From: Seonamhaeicola sp.
GTDB taxonomy: Bacteria; Bacteroidota; Bacteroidia; Flavobacteriales; Flavobacteriaceae
Direction of reading: 5' to 3'
NCBI RefSeq assembly: GCF_028281565.1
Contig: NZ_JANQJQ010000021.1
Span: 1 to 64,000, forward strand
DNA length: 64,000 nucleotides
Below are positions 18,140-28,244 of the stretch, piece by piece. The translations under genes were made by a program, and so were the position numbers. Below the pieces are notes generated by a model, which was not told the DNA's origin, did not search any database, and was given only the letters and a program-made list of their open reading frames with translations. The number at the start of each line of letters is the position of its first letter. The stretch's first letter is position 1.

Positions 18140-19477
18140 ATGACAAAACAAAAACTAGTCATATTAGGCGGCGGAGAAAGTGGTGTGGGAACAGCGCTTT
18201 TAGGAAAGGAAAAGGGATACAACGTTTTTGTTTCAGATAAAGGAACGATAAAAGAAACATATAAAAAGGTTCTTATACATAATGAGATTGAATGGGAAGA
18301 TGAAAGGCATTCCGAAGCTAAAATTCTGGATGCAGATATCGTGATGAAAAGCCCGGGAATTCCTGATAAAGTGACTTTGGTCAAGCAAATCAGAGCACAA
18401 GGGATCAGGGTGGTTTCTGAAATTGAATTTGCGTCCATGTATACTAATGCAACCATTGTTGGGATAACTGGAAGCAACGGTAAAACAACCACGGCAAGTT
18501 TAACACATCACATTTTAAAACAGGCAATGGAAGTTGGTTTGGCTGGCAATATTGGCGACAGCTTTGCAAAACAGGTTTTGGAAGACAATCATCCGAACTA
18601 TGTGTTGGAGATCAGCAGTTTTCAATTGGATGATATCATCAGTTTTAAACCGCATATAGCGGTAATTACCAACATCACACCGGATCATTTGGATCGATAC
18701 GATTATCAATTTGAAAATTATATCAGATCGAAATTCAGAATTGCCGAAAACCAAACCAGAGAGGATTATTTGATCTATAATGCCGATGATGAAGTGATAG
18801 TAAATCACCTTAAAGACCACCCGGTTCAATCCACATTATTGCCATTTTCATTAGAAAAAGTAATTGAAAATGGCGCGTATTTAGATAATGATAACATAAA
18901 ACTAACAATAGATAATAAACAATTTATTATGCCAACAACAAGTTTAACATTAGAGGGAAAACACAATATTAAAAACGCCATGGCTGCTACAACGGTAGCC
19001 CATTTGCTAAAGATCAGAAAGCAGACCATCAGAGAAAGTTTAGAGAATTTTCAGGGGGTAGAGCACCGTTTGGAACACGTTTTAAAAATTAATAAGGTGC
19101 AGTATATAAACGACTCTAAAGCAACCAATGTAAATGCTACATATTATGCTTTAGAGAGTATGGATGCTCCTACGGTTTGGATCGTTGGCGGCGTAGATAA
19201 AGGAAACAATTACGAGGAGTTGTTTCCGTTTGTAAATGAAAAAGTAAAAGCCATCATCTGCCTGGGTGTTGATAACGAAAAATTGATGAATACGTTCGGT
19301 AGTATGGTAGATATCATCATTGAAACCCAGTTTATGAGTGAAGCGGTTAAGATAGCTTACAAGGTGGCCGATTCCGGAGATAATGTATTGTTATCACCAG
19401 CTTGTGCAAGTTTTGATTTGTTTGAAAATTATGAAGATAGAGGACGTCAATTTAAAGATGCCGTACGTAATTTATAA
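18140..19477 (+). CDS. murD: UDP-N-acetylmuramoyl-L-alanine:D-glutamate ligase MurD
   Basis: A 445-residue Mur ligase that adds D-glutamate to UDP-MurNAc-L-Ala in the cytoplasm. The N-terminal Rossmann-like loop is LGGGESGVG. The ATP loop is GITGSNGKTT near residue 110, followed by ITNITPDHLDRY near 177 and NDSKATN near 325. Length is normal. The start ATG at 18140 follows an A-rich leader. Confidence 0.96.
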   Translation: MTKQKLVILGGGESGVGTALLGKEKGYNVFVSDKGTIKETYKKVLIHNEIEWEDERHSEAKILDADIVMKSPGIPDKVTLVKQIRAQGIRVVSEIEFASMYTNATIVGITGSNGKTTTASLTHHILKQAMEVGLAGNIGDSFAKQVLEDNHPNYVLEISSFQLDDIISFKPHIAVITNITPDHLDRYDYQFENYIRSKFRIAENQTREDYLIYNADDEVIVNHLKDHPVQSTLLPFSLEKVIENGAYLDNDNIKLTIDNKQFIMPTTSLTLEGKHNIKNAMAATTVAHLLKIRKQTIRESLENFQGVEHRLEHVLKINKVQYINDSKATNVNATYYALESMDAPTVWIVGGVDKGNNYEELFPFVNEKVKAIICLGVDNEKLMNTFGSMVDIIIETQFMSEAVKIAYKVADSGDNVLLSPACASFDLFENYEDRGRQFKDAVRNL

Positions 19478-19483
19478 AAGGTT

Positions 19484-19556
19484 GTCATTCAGAAGGAGGG
19501 ACTACTGAAGAATCTCTAATCTATAAAAAAGATTCTTCGCTTTCGCTCTGAATGAC
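19484..19556. repeat. Palindromic dispersed element between murD and ftsW
   Basis: The ends GTCATTCAGA and TCTGAATGAC are perfect 10-bp inverted repeats, and inner arms 'tgaagaatct' and 'agattcttcg' also pair. The element fills most of the murD-ftsW gap. It resembles a small palindromic repeat or MITE-like unit rather than a terminator, since the following cluster genes need read-through. Confidence 0.7.
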
Positions 19557-19589
19557 ACAAAAAATATTAGGAGACACATTAAGAGTTAA

Positions 19590-20783
19590 GTGCAAACACT
19601 ATTTAAAAACATAAAAGGAGATCGTTTAATTTGGGCCATAGTAGCGTTGTTGGCAATACTATCTTTCCTGCCCGTTTATAGTGCCGCCAGTAACCTGGCG
19701 TACAAAGGTGGCGGCAGTAATACCTTTGCGTTTTTTGTAAAACACTTTATGCATTTGTTTTTAGGGTTTGCCATTATGTATGGGGTTCATAAGATTCCAT
19801 ACAGATACTTTAGAGGGCTCTCACTCATTATGATCCCTGTGGTTTTAGTGTTATTGGGACTTACTATGTTGCAGGGAACCGTTGTTGAAGGGGCAAGCGC
19901 CAGCAGATGGATCCAAATACCGATAGTTGGTATGTCTTTCCAAACATCGACTTTGGCTTCGGTGGTGTTAATGGTTTATGTGGCCAGATATTTGTCAAAA
20001 ATTAAAGATAAAAATATAACGTTTAAAGAATCGATCTTACCGCTTTGGTTACCGGTGTTTCTGATTCTAATAATGATTTTGCCTTATAACTTTTCAACCG
20101 CAGCAATTATTTTCTCAATGGTGTTTGTTTTGGCTTTTTTAGGAGGTTACCCTATGCGTTATATGATAATAATTGTTGGGTTAGGGGTGTTGAGTTTGAC
20201 CATGTTCGTAATGGCTGCCAAGTTAACCAATGGGCCGTTGAGTGTTAAGGTTGAAACCTGGGAAAATAGGATTAGAAACTTTTCCAATGGCGAAGATACG
20301 GAAGCGGATTATCAAATTGAAAAGGCAAAAATAGCCATTGCTTCCGGAGGTATTAATGGTGTTGGTCCGGGAAAAAGCAGGCAAAAGAACTTTTTACCGC
20401 AGTCGTCATCAGATTTCATATTTGCCATCATTATAGAAGAATATGGGTTAATAGGTGGCGCACTGATCATGATTTTATACATGTGGCTACTGTTCAGGAT
20501 TGTGATAGCAGCACAAAAATCCGATACCATTTTCGGAAAGTTATTGGTTTTAGGTGTCGGACTCCCCATAGTATTCCAGGCATTAATAAATATGGCGGTG
20601 GCCGTAGAATTATTCCCGGTGACAGGGCAAACGTTACCATTGATCAGTAGCGGAGGAACCTCCATATGGATGACCTGTTTGGCAATCGGCATTATACTGA
20701 GTGTAAGCGCCAAAAGAGAAGAAATTAAAGAACAGGAAAACATAGAAGAAAATCCGTTAGAAATATTAAGTGAAACCATTTAA
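19590..20783 (+). CDS. ftsW: Septal peptidoglycan polymerase FtsW
   Basis: A 397-residue SEDS-family protein with about ten membrane helices. It polymerises lipid II at the septum together with FtsI. Recognisable segments include GASASRWIQIP near residue 94, DFIFAIIIEEYG near 275 and the terminal signature QTLPLISSGGTS near 345. The start is GTG at 19590; no better ATG lies nearby. Confidence 0.94.
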   Translation: MQTLFKNIKGDRLIWAIVALLAILSFLPVYSAASNLAYKGGGSNTFAFFVKHFMHLFLGFAIMYGVHKIPYRYFRGLSLIMIPVVLVLLGLTMLQGTVVEGASASRWIQIPIVGMSFQTSTLASVVLMVYVARYLSKIKDKNITFKESILPLWLPVFLILIMILPYNFSTAAIIFSMVFVLAFLGGYPMRYMIIIVGLGVLSLTMFVMAAKLTNGPLSVKVETWENRIRNFSNGEDTEADYQIEKAKIAIASGGINGVGPGKSRQKNFLPQSSSDFIFAIIIEEYGLIGGALIMILYMWLLFRIVIAAQKSDTIFGKLLVLGVGLPIVFQALINMAVAVELFPVTGQTLPLISSGGTSIWMTCLAIGIILSVSAKREEIKEQENIEENPLEILSETI

Positions 20784-20804
20784 AGTATTTAAAATTAAGT
20801 AAGC

Positions 20805-20821
20805 ATTCGTGAATTAGTGGC
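20805..20821 (+). repeat. Dispersed repeat that contains the murG start codon
   Basis: ATTCGTGAATTAGTGGC matches the repeat cores at 1 and 16786. Its second GTG, at 20817, is the predicted murG start. The element fills half of the 33-bp ftsW-murG gap. Confidence 0.7.
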
Positions 20822-21923
20822 AGAAACAAAAGGACATAGAATCATATTATCAGGAGGCGGCACAGGAGGTCATATCTATCCTGCCATTGCTATTGCTAAC
20901 GAATTAAAATCGCGTTTTCCGGATGCGGAATTCTTGTTTGTAGGGGCGAAAGATAGAATGGAAATGGAAAAGGTGCCGCAAGCAGGATACAATATCAAGG
21001 GCCTTTGGATTTCCGGGATTCAGCGTAGATTAACTTTAAAGAATGTATTATTTCCATTAAAAGTAATTAGTAGCCTTTGGAAAGCTCGTAAAATCGTAAA
21101 GTCCTTTAAGCCGGATGTGGCTATAGGGACCGGAGGTTTTGCGAGCGGGCCATTGTTGTATGTGGCTGCTTCAAACAATATACCCAGTTTAATACAAGAA
21201 CAGAATTCCTTTCCGGGAATCACTAATAAATTACTGGCTAAAAAAGCACAAAAAATATGTGTGGCCTATGATAATTTGGAACGCTTCTTTCCGAAAGAAA
21301 AAATGATTAAAACAGGGAACCCTGTAAGACAGGATTTATTGGATATTGATTCTAAAACGGTAGAAGCTAAAAATCATTTCAATTTAAAACACGGCAAGTA
21401 TACGTTGTTGGTCTTAGGAGGTAGTTTGGGTTCCAGAAGGATCAATGAATTAATTGAAACGGAGTTAGATTTTTTCGACACTCAAAACGTTCAGATTATT
21501 TGGCAATGTGGAAAGTTGTATTACCAGCAATATAAAATTTACAGCAACACCAATAATGTGCAGGTATACGAGTTTTTAAACGATATGGGCTCAGCCTATG
21601 CAGCAGCAGATATCATAATTTCAAGGGCCGGTGCCAGCTCGGTATCGGAGTTATGTATTGTAGGTAAACCGGTGATTTTTATACCGTCTCCCAATGTGGC
21701 AGAAGACCATCAAACCAAAAATGCGATGGCCATTGTAAATAATGATGCTGCTATCATCATTAAAGAGGAAGATCTGGAAGTGGATTTTGAAAATAAGTTT
21801 TCACAATTAATTGCATCCCAGGAGAAACAAAAAACATTGGGGGAAAATATTAAAAAGTTAGCCCTGGTGGACGCCACAAAAGACATAGTGGATGAAGTGG
21901 AAAAACTGTTGAACAAAGCATGA
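20817..21923 (+). CDS. murG: Undecaprenyldiphospho-muramoylpentapeptide beta-N-acetylglucosaminyltransferase MurG
   Basis: A 368-residue GT28 enzyme that adds GlcNAc to lipid I to form lipid II on the inner face of the membrane. The N-terminal motif [18 protein letters not shown] is diagnostic. Further motifs are GTGGFASGP near residue 102, QEQNSFPG near 128 and [11 protein letters not shown] near 270. The start is GTG 20817; the next in-frame ATG would remove the glycine-rich motif. The stop overlaps murC by 4 bp. Confidence 0.95.
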   Translation: MAETKGHRIILSGGGTGGHIYPAIAIANELKSRFPDAEFLFVGAKDRMEMEKVPQAGYNIKGLWISGIQRRLTLKNVLFPLKVISSLWKARKIVKSFKPDVAIGTGGFASGPLLYVAASNNIPSLIQEQNSFPGITNKLLAKKAQKICVAYDNLERFFPKEKMIKTGNPVRQDLLDIDSKTVEAKNHFNLKHGKYTLLVLGGSLGSRRINELIETELDFFDTQNVQIIWQCGKLYYQQYKIYSNTNNVQVYEFLNDMGSAYAAADIIISRAGASSVSELCIVGKPVIFIPSPNVAEDHQTKNAMAIVNNDAAIIIKEEDLEVDFENKFSQLIASQEKQKTLGENIKKLALVDATKDIVDEVEKLLNKA

Positions 21924-23272
21924 ATTTAAAACATATACATAACGTTTATTTTGTTGGTATCGGAGGTATCGGTATGAGTGCTTTGGCCAGGTATTTTAAG
22001 GCAAATAAAAAGCTGGTAGTGGGGTATGACAAAACACCCTCTGAAATAACAGATGGGCTAATTGATCTGGGTATTGAGGTTCATTTTAATGATAGTGTAG
22101 AAAATATTCCGGTCCCATTCTTAAAATCGGAAAATACCCTGATAGTTTATACACCGGCCATACCAAAAAGCCATTCGGAGTTAACTTATTTCAGAAATAA
22201 TCAGTTTCAGGTTTTAAAGCGTTCCAAGGTCTTAGGGCTCATAACAGAAAACACATTTTGTTTAGCGGTTGCCGGTACACATGGTAAAACGACCACAACA
22301 AGTATTTTGGGGCATTTGTTACATGAATGCGATGTGGAGGTTACCGCATTTTTAGGAGGCGTTACGGAAAATTACAATTCGAATTTAATTATAAAAGGGA
22401 CTAAAGTTTCAGTAGTCGAAGCGGATGAATTTGACAGATCGTTCTTAACCTTATCACCTAATATGGCTGGCATTACCTCAATGGATGCCGACCATCTGGA
22501 TATTTACGGTGAAGCGGATGCTTTAAAAGCGTCGTTTATAGAATTTACAAAACGTTTAAAGCCTAAAGGAAAGCTTTTTGTAAAAAGCGGATTGCCAATG
22601 GAAGGCATCACCTATGGCATAGAGGACGATTCCGATTACTCAGCTCAAAATATAAAGATTGAAAACGGTACTTATGTTTTTGATGTAAAAACACCAAAAG
22701 CCGTACTTGAAAATATACATTTTAACCTACCTGGTAGACATAATTTGTCGAATGCATTAATAGCCTTGGCGATGGCTGTGGAGTATGGTTGCCCTCACCA
22801 GCAGCTCGCCAAAGCTTTAGCATCCTTTAAGGGTGTAAAAAGGCGATTCACCTATCATATAAAAACAGACGCCCTGGTTTTTATTGATGATTACGCCCAT
22901 CACCCGGAAGAAATTAATGCGGTGCATCAGGCGGTTAGGGAAATGTACCCTGAGAGAAAGGTGTTAGCTGTTTTTCAACCGCATTTGTTTAGTAGAACAA
23001 AGGATTTTGCAGATGAATTTGCCGATAGTTTATCGCAGTTTGATGAAATCATATTACTAGACATTTATCCGGCTAGGGAATTGCCAATTGAAGGGGTGAC
23101 TTCTGCCTGGTTATTGGGGAAAATAAGGAATGAAAATAAGCGGTTAGTTAGTAAAGAAGCATTACTTGAAAACATACTTGAAAGTGATGCCCGGATCATC
23201 TTAACAATAGGCGCCGGCGATATAGGAGAAGAAGTAAATAAAATTAAAAAAGGATTAAGCCTTGCGAGTTAA
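21920..23272 (+). CDS. murC: UDP-N-acetylmuramate:L-alanine ligase MurC
   Basis: A 450-residue Mur ligase that adds L-alanine to UDP-MurNAc. It has the N-terminal [12 protein letters not shown] nucleotide loop, the ATP motif [11 protein letters not shown] near residue 117, and [10 protein letters not shown] near residue 324, all typical of MurC. It overlaps murG as ATGA and ftsQ by 11 bp. Confidence 0.96.
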   Translation: MNLKHIHNVYFVGIGGIGMSALARYFKANKKLVVGYDKTPSEITDGLIDLGIEVHFNDSVENIPVPFLKSENTLIVYTPAIPKSHSELTYFRNNQFQVLKRSKVLGLITENTFCLAVAGTHGKTTTTSILGHLLHECDVEVTAFLGGVTENYNSNLIIKGTKVSVVEADEFDRSFLTLSPNMAGITSMDADHLDIYGEADALKASFIEFTKRLKPKGKLFVKSGLPMEGITYGIEDDSDYSAQNIKIENGTYVFDVKTPKAVLENIHFNLPGRHNLSNALIALAMAVEYGCPHQQLAKALASFKGVKRRFTYHIKTDALVFIDDYAHHPEEINAVHQAVREMYPERKVLAVFQPHLFSRTKDFADEFADSLSQFDEIILLDIYPARELPIEGVTSAWLLGKIRNENKRLVSKEALLENILESDARIILTIGAGDIGEEVNKIKKGLSLAS

Positions 23273-23978
23273 CTGGAACTACATAAAAATGATTGTTTTA
23301 TTGGGCCTGATAGTCTTTTTATACGCCTTTGCATCCCACAAAAATGATGCGAGAAAGGTATCCAAACCGAACGTTGAATTTATTGGGGAAAATAACCTGT
23401 ATATCACCAATGAGAATGTTAGTAAATTGTTAATACAAAATTATCAGGGCTTTAAAAATGAGTCAAAAGAAGCTTTAGATTTGAATGAATTAGAAAATGC
23501 CCTGAAATCTAATCCATTGATAAAATCTGCAGAGGTGTATGTAGCTGTAAATGGCACACTTAATGCCAAAGTTGAACAAAAAACGCCTGTTGCAAGAGTA
23601 AGTACTAACGCGTCGTATTACATTGATGACGAAGGGTCGTTTATGCCTTTGTCAGGTAATTATTCTGCCAGAGTACCATTGGTTACCGGTTATGTTGAAA
23701 AAAATAATTTAAAGAACATCTTTAAAGTTGCCCAAAAAATTAAAAATGATGACTTCTTAAAAAAGCATGTTATTGAGATCCATCAAAGCATAGATAAGGT
23801 CATTTTTTTAAGGCTCAGGCAATGTAAGTTTTTGGTACAATTGGGGGATGTGAAATTATTAGATAAAAAAATAAATAATCTGAAAGCGTTTTATCAAAAG
23901 AGCTTAAAAGAAAACACGCTTAACGATTATAAAAAGGTCAATTTACAATTTGACAATCAGGTAGTATGTAGTAAATAA
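23262..23978 (+). CDS. ftsQ: FtsQ-like cell division protein
   Basis: A 238-residue bitopic membrane protein. It has a short N-terminus, one helix at about residues 9-25, then a periplasmic POTRA-like domain (NPLIKSAEVYV) and a beta-rich domain. Position between murC and ftsA identifies it as FtsQ, a scaffold of the FtsQLB complex. The start is TTG at 23262, inside the end of murC. Sequence conservation in the family is low, so context carries much of the call. Confidence 0.88.
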   Translation: MRVNWNYIKMIVLLGLIVFLYAFASHKNDARKVSKPNVEFIGENNLYITNENVSKLLIQNYQGFKNESKEALDLNELENALKSNPLIKSAEVYVAVNGTLNAKVEQKTPVARVSTNASYYIDDEGSFMPLSGNYSARVPLVTGYVEKNNLKNIFKVAQKIKNDDFLKKHVIEIHQSIDKVIFLRLRQCKFLVQLGDVKLLDKKINNLKAFYQKSLKENTLNDYKKVNLQFDNQVVCSK

Positions 23979-24089
23979 AATGGAATAAGCTATTATTGAG
24001 AATTGAATAAAAAAGGCATTATAAACACGGTGTGAACATTGAGAATTAAATCTCAAATATCGAGCAAAAGTAAACTTTGGAAGTAAACT

Positions 24090-25394
24090 ATGGAACATAA
24101 TTTAGCAGTAGGATTAGACATAGGAACCACTAAAATTGTGGCCATGATCGGCCGAAAAAACGAGTATGGCAAACTTGAGATTTTAGGTATTGGAAAATCT
24201 AAGAGTTTAGGGGTGCACCGTGGTGTGGTAAATAATATTACACAAACCATTCAGTCTATTCAACAGGCGGTTCAGGAAGCCGAGGCTGCTGCAGATATGA
24301 AGATTGAAGATGTTACCGTTGGTATTGCAGGTCAGCACATTCGTAGTTTGCAACACAGTGATTATATCACCAGGCCTAACTCGGAAAATGTTATTGATGA
24401 TGATGACATTGACCGGTTGATCAACCAGGTTCATAAGCTTGTAATGCTTCCGGGGGAAGAGATCATTCACGTGTTGCCTCAGGAATATAAAGTTGACGGA
24501 CAAGCTGAAATAAAGGAGCCTATAGGGATGTATGGGGGCCGATTGGAAGCTAACTTTCATGTAGTGGTTGGCCAGGTATCGTCTATCAGAAACATTGGCA
24601 GATGTGTACAAAGTGCCGGATTGAACCTTGAAGGTATCACTTTAGAGCCGTTAGCTTCGGCTAATGCCGTTTTAAGCCAGGAAGAAAAGGAAGCAGGAGT
24701 GGCCTTAATTGATATAGGTGGTGGAACTACCGATTTAGCTATTTTCAGAGATGGTATTATTCGTCATACGGCGGTTATTCCGTTTGGAGGCAACGTTATT
24801 ACCGAGGACATAAAGGAAGGATGTTCCATTATTGAAAAACAAGCCGAACTTCTTAAGATAAAGTTTGGTTCCGCCTGGCCGGGAGAGAATAAAGATAATG
24901 AGATTGTATCTATTCCCGGGTTACGAGGTAGAGAACCCAAAGAGATCACTTTAAAGAACTTGTCTAAAATAATTCATGCGCGTGTTGTTGAGATTGTTGA
25001 GCAGGTGTATGTGGAGATTAAAAATTACGGGCACGAAGAGCAAAAGAAAAAGCTCATTGCAGGCATTGTTTTAACAGGTGGCGGTAGTCAATTAAAGCAT
25101 TTAAAACAACTGGTAGAGTATATCACAGGCATGGATACCAGAATTGGATATCCTAATGAGCATTTAGCCGGGGATAGTGACGAAGATATTACAAGTCCGT
25201 TGTTTGCTACAGCAGTTGGTTTGGTATTGGACGGATTGAAACGCCAGGAAAGAAAAAAGGTGGAGGCAGATGCGAAAGTGGATGAAGTAGAAGAAGATCA
25301 GGAAGACATTCAAGAAGAACCGAAAAAAGAACGCAGGTCGTTTCTGGATAAATTAACCGAAAGAGTTAAGGATTTTCTAGATAACGCAGAATGA
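24090..25394 (+). CDS. ftsA: Cell division protein FtsA
   Basis: A 434-residue actin-like ATPase that tethers FtsZ to the membrane. The phosphate-1 motif is VGLDIGTTKIVAMIG and phosphate-2 is LIDIGGGTTDLA near residue 208; ILTGGGSQL near 328 is the adenosine motif. A charged linker after residue 385 ends in an amphipathic helix (FLDKLTERVKDFL), the expected membrane-targeting sequence. A 111-bp gap separates it from ftsQ. Confidence 0.96.
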   Translation: MEHNLAVGLDIGTTKIVAMIGRKNEYGKLEILGIGKSKSLGVHRGVVNNITQTIQSIQQAVQEAEAAADMKIEDVTVGIAGQHIRSLQHSDYITRPNSENVIDDDDIDRLINQVHKLVMLPGEEIIHVLPQEYKVDGQAEIKEPIGMYGGRLEANFHVVVGQVSSIRNIGRCVQSAGLNLEGITLEPLASANAVLSQEEKEAGVALIDIGGGTTDLAIFRDGIIRHTAVIPFGGNVITEDIKEGCSIIEKQAELLKIKFGSAWPGENKDNEIVSIPGLRGREPKEITLKNLSKIIHARVVEIVEQVYVEIKNYGHEEQKKKLIAGIVLTGGGSQLKHLKQLVEYITGMDTRIGYPNEHLAGDSDEDITSPLFATAVGLVLDGLKRQERKKVEADAKVDEVEEDQEDIQEEPKKERRSFLDKLTERVKDFLDNAE

Positions 25395-25449
25395 CAAAAT
25401 AATTCATTGAATAAAAAAATAAGTACAAAACCCCAGAAAAAAAGAATTT

Positions 25450-27435
25450 ATGAGCAGCGACAAAGAATTCGAAAGTATTGCATTTGATTTACCAAAGCAT
25501 CAGTCAAATGTCATTAAGGTTATCGGTGTTGGTGGCGGTGGAAGTAATGCGATTAACCACATGTTCCAGCAGGGTATAAAAGGCGTAGACTTTTATGTCT
25601 GTAACACGGATGCCCAGGCGCTTCAAAACAGTGGTGTTCCTAATAAAATTCAGTTAGGTGTCAATCTGACCGAAGGATTAGGAGCAGGGGCCAACCCGGA
25701 TATCGGTGAGCAGGCCGCCGTTGAAAGTTTTGAAGAAATTTCAAGAATGTTGGATACCAACACTAAAATGGTATTTATCACCGCCGGAATGGGCGGTGGA
25801 ACAGGTACGGGAGCTGCACCAATTATCGCTAAAATGGCCAAAGACTTGGACATTCTGACTGTTGGTATTGTGACCATGCCGTTTCAGTTTGAAGGTAGAA
25901 TGCGTATTGAGCAATCTCAAAAAGGTATTGAAAAAATAAGAAATGTTGTTGACTCTTTAATCGTAATAAATAACAATAAACTTCGTGAAGTTTATGGAAA
26001 CCTTGGTTTTAAAGCAGGATTTTCAAAAGCAGACGAAGTGCTATCTACCGCTGCTCGTGGTATAGCAGAAGTTATTACACACCACTATACGCAAAATATT
26101 GATTTACGTGATGCTAAAACGGTATTAAGCAATAGTGGAACAGCCATTATGGGGTCAGCCATGGCATCCGGTCAGAACCGGGCACAAGACGCCATTAGAA
26201 AAGCGTTGGATTCGCCATTATTGAATGATAATAAGATCACCGGTGCTAAAAATGTGCTATTGCTTATTGTTTCAGGAACCCATGAAATTACCATTGATGA
26301 AATTGGAGAAATAAACGACCACATCCAGGATGAAGCAGGTCATGGCGCCAATATCATTATGGGTGTTGGGGAAGATGAAACTTTAGAAGAATCCATTGCC
26401 GTTACTATTATTGCCACCGGTTTTAATATGGAGCAACAAGACGAGATTTCTAATACCGAAACCAAAAAGGTGATCCACTCCTTAACAGCTGAAGACCAGG
26501 ATTTAAGCTCTGAAGAAAAAGAGCCGGTAATTATCGCGCCTGTAATAGAGTTGGAGAAGAAAGAAGAACCACCTATTGTGCGCCATACTTTGGATTTAGA
26601 TTGTGAAGACGAACAAAAACCGGAAGTTAAAAAACAAGCAAAGGAGACTGAATCCACTCCAAATGTGGATTTAATACCAACTTCAGAGATCATAAAAAAT
26701 ATGAATGTGGTTTATGAAGAAGTCAAGGCTAATATTGAAGAAGAAGAAGAAGATTTCATTATCAAGCCGGTCACAAAAATGGCTACTGATGTTGATGATG
26801 TTAAAGATATAGAGGTTATAGCTGATACTATTGAGGAGGAGGAGCAACAAATTACGTTGACATTTGATTTGCCATTATCTAAACCTGTTGAAGAGGAGAA
26901 AGAGGCGCAGGAAAATATTATTTCTTTCGATTTAAACGAAGAGGTAAAGGATATTCCTGTAAATGATTATACAGAGCTTATAACAGTTACGGAAACCAAT
27001 GAAGAGGGGGACGTTCGTTACACACTGGATGATTATGTTGAAGTTGAATCGTCTATAAATCAAAAGCAATCTCCCGAAGTACTTGAGGAAATTGATAATG
27101 ATGTGGTTTTTGAAAAGAAGATTGTTCATGAAAATGTAGTTGAAGAGGAAGTAGAAGAAGAGATAGACCCTATGAACAGTCCTATTTCAGAGTTGCTTAA
27201 AGAAAGAGCGGCAGAGCGCAGACGTAAAATGAAGGACTTCAACTATAAATTCAATAATGCGAAAATTGATGATATAGAAAAAGTGCCTGCATATAAGCGT
27301 CAGGGGGTAGATTTGGATGAAACAAAACATTCATCTGAGACCACCGATATGTCAAGAACGAGTATTGATTTAGACGATAACGATGATATTCAATTAAGAA
27401 GTAATAATTCATTTCTACATGATAATGTAGATTAA
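25450..27435 (+). CDS. ftsZ: Cell division protein FtsZ
   Basis: A 661-residue tubulin-like GTPase. The GTPase core occupies about residues 15-325, with the signature [10 protein letters not shown] near 115. It is followed by an unusually long, highly acidic linker of roughly 300 residues, rich in Glu-Glu and Asp-Asp runs. A conserved basic/helical segment near 575-610 ([15 protein letters not shown]) precedes the C-terminal tail. Long linkers are common in Flavobacteriia. A terminator lies just downstream, closing the cluster. Confidence 0.96.
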   Translation: MSSDKEFESIAFDLPKHQSNVIKVIGVGGGGSNAINHMFQQGIKGVDFYVCNTDAQALQNSGVPNKIQLGVNLTEGLGAGANPDIGEQAAVESFEEISRMLDTNTKMVFITAGMGGGTGTGAAPIIAKMAKDLDILTVGIVTMPFQFEGRMRIEQSQKGIEKIRNVVDSLIVINNNKLREVYGNLGFKAGFSKADEVLSTAARGIAEVITHHYTQNIDLRDAKTVLSNSGTAIMGSAMASGQNRAQDAIRKALDSPLLNDNKITGAKNVLLLIVSGTHEITIDEIGEINDHIQDEAGHGANIIMGVGEDETLEESIAVTIIATGFNMEQQDEISNTETKKVIHSLTAEDQDLSSEEKEPVIIAPVIELEKKEEPPIVRHTLDLDCEDEQKPEVKKQAKETESTPNVDLIPTSEIIKNMNVVYEEVKANIEEEEEDFIIKPVTKMATDVDDVKDIEVIADTIEEEEQQITLTFDLPLSKPVEEEKEAQENIISFDLNEEVKDIPVNDYTELITVTETNEEGDVRYTLDDYVEVESSINQKQSPEVLEEIDNDVVFEKKIVHENVVEEEVEEEIDPMNSPISELLKERAAERRRKMKDFNYKFNNAKIDDIEKVPAYKRQGVDLDETKHSSETTDMSRTSIDLDDNDDIQLRSNNSFLHDNVD

Positions 27436-27462
27436 CAGACACTGACTTACTTATATTTGTAA

Positions 27463-27498
27463 AACCCGAAAAGTCCTCTCAACTTTCCGGGTTTTTTA
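27463..27498 (+). terminator. Intrinsic terminator after ftsZ
   Basis: AACCCGAAAAGT (27463-27474) pairs with ACTTTCCGGGTT (27482-27493) apart from one A/C mismatch region, and a run of six Ts follows. It lies 28 bp after the ftsZ stop. Confidence 0.85.
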
Positions 27499-27588
27499 TT
27501 GCGGAGACTTATGCTGAATTTGTTTTAATAAAGTAAGAATCTTATTTTTTTAGGTAAATAATAATTGATTTAAATCCAATAGGATTAT

Positions 27589-27622
27589 TTGTTATATATT
27601 AGACATCTATTTTTTATCTTCG
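27589..27622 (+). promoter_or_regulatory. Possible promoter for the yqeY-like gene
   Basis: TTG at 27589-27591 and TATCTTCG at 27615-27622 resemble the Bacteroidota -33 TTG and -7 TAnnTTTG elements with a 23-base spacer. They lie 20 bp before the ATG and follow the ftsZ terminator, so a new promoter is expected here. The -7 match has one deviation. Confidence 0.4.
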
Positions 27623-27641
27623 CATACTAAAATTTTACGAG

Positions 27642-28094
27642 ATGGGTTTACAACAAGATGTGATGACGGCTTTAAAGGAAGCTATGAAAGCTAAAGACCA
27701 AACGGCTTTAACAGCGTTACGCGCTGTAAAATCCGCTATTTTATTAGCCAAGACGGAAAGTGGTGCAGGAGATGAGTTGACCGAAGAACAAGAATTAAAA
27801 TTACTTCAAAAACAGGTTAAACAACGTAAAGATAGTGCCGCAGTATATATGGAGCAGGGCAGGGAAGATTTAGCGGCTCCTGAGCTTGCGGAAGCAGAAG
27901 TTATTAGTCAGTTTTTACCGGAAGCTTTGACTGAGGAAGAAATAGAAAAAGTGGTTGTTGCTGTGATTGATCAGGTTGGTGCAGAAGGCATGAAAGATAT
28001 GGGTAAGGTTATGGGCATGGTAAGCAAACAATTGGCAGGACAGGCCGATGGTAAAACCATTTCCGGGATCGTAAAAACAAAATTATCCAGTTAA
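27642..28094 (+). CDS. GatB/YqeY domain-containing protein
   Basis: A 150-residue protein consisting almost only of the YqeY/GatB C-terminal-like domain. Characteristic segments are LTALRAVKSAILLAKTE near residue 22, LLQKQVKQRKDSA near 54, and the C-terminal MGKVMGMVSKQLAGQADG. Related domains occur in the tRNA-dependent amidotransferase subunit GatB and contact tRNA. The stand-alone protein has no settled function. The tRNA-Arg gene follows 48 bp downstream and could share its transcript. Confidence 0.92.
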   Translation: MGLQQDVMTALKEAMKAKDQTALTALRAVKSAILLAKTESGAGDELTEEQELKLLQKQVKQRKDSAAVYMEQGREDLAAPELAEAEVISQFLPEALTEEEIEKVVVAVIDQVGAEGMKDMGKVMGMVSKQLAGQADGKTISGIVKTKLSS

Positions 28095-28141
28095 TTGGTT
28101 TTAGCAATGAACTGAGACTGCTAACTGAATACTGAAATAAT

Positions 28142-28215
28142 GGCCACGTAGCTCAGCTGAATAGAGCACTGGATTTCGGCTCCAGCGGTCGGGGGTTTGA
28201 ATCCCTCCGTGGTCA
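28142..28215 (+). tRNA. tRNA-Arg (anticodon UCG)
   Basis: A full cloverleaf can be folded by eye. The acceptor stem GGCCACG pairs with CGTGGTC including one G-T, and the D stem is GCTC/GAGC. The anticodon stem CTGGA/TCCAG encloses the loop TTTCGGC, giving anticodon TCG for CGA codons. The T stem is GGGGG/CCCTC. The discriminator is A at 28215, and CCA is not encoded. The D loop reads AGCTGAATA, with A at the usual G19 position. The T loop reads TTTGAAT, with T at the usual C56 position, so the 19-56 tertiary pair changes from G-C to A-U. Confidence 0.93.
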
Positions 28216-28244
28216 CGAATAAATCAACTAAAAGTTGAAATGAG

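Noticed and set aside
19484-19556. Terminator between murD and ftsW
   Set aside because: The inverted repeat lacks a proper T-tract and would cut an essential cluster; it fits a dispersed palindrome better.
24207-24611. A 134-codon minus-strand frame within ftsA
   Set aside because: It is antisense to a conserved gene and has no family resemblance of its own.
27452-27459. TATATTTG box after ftsZ
   Set aside because: It matches the -7 consensus but sits directly before a terminator, so it would not drive any gene.
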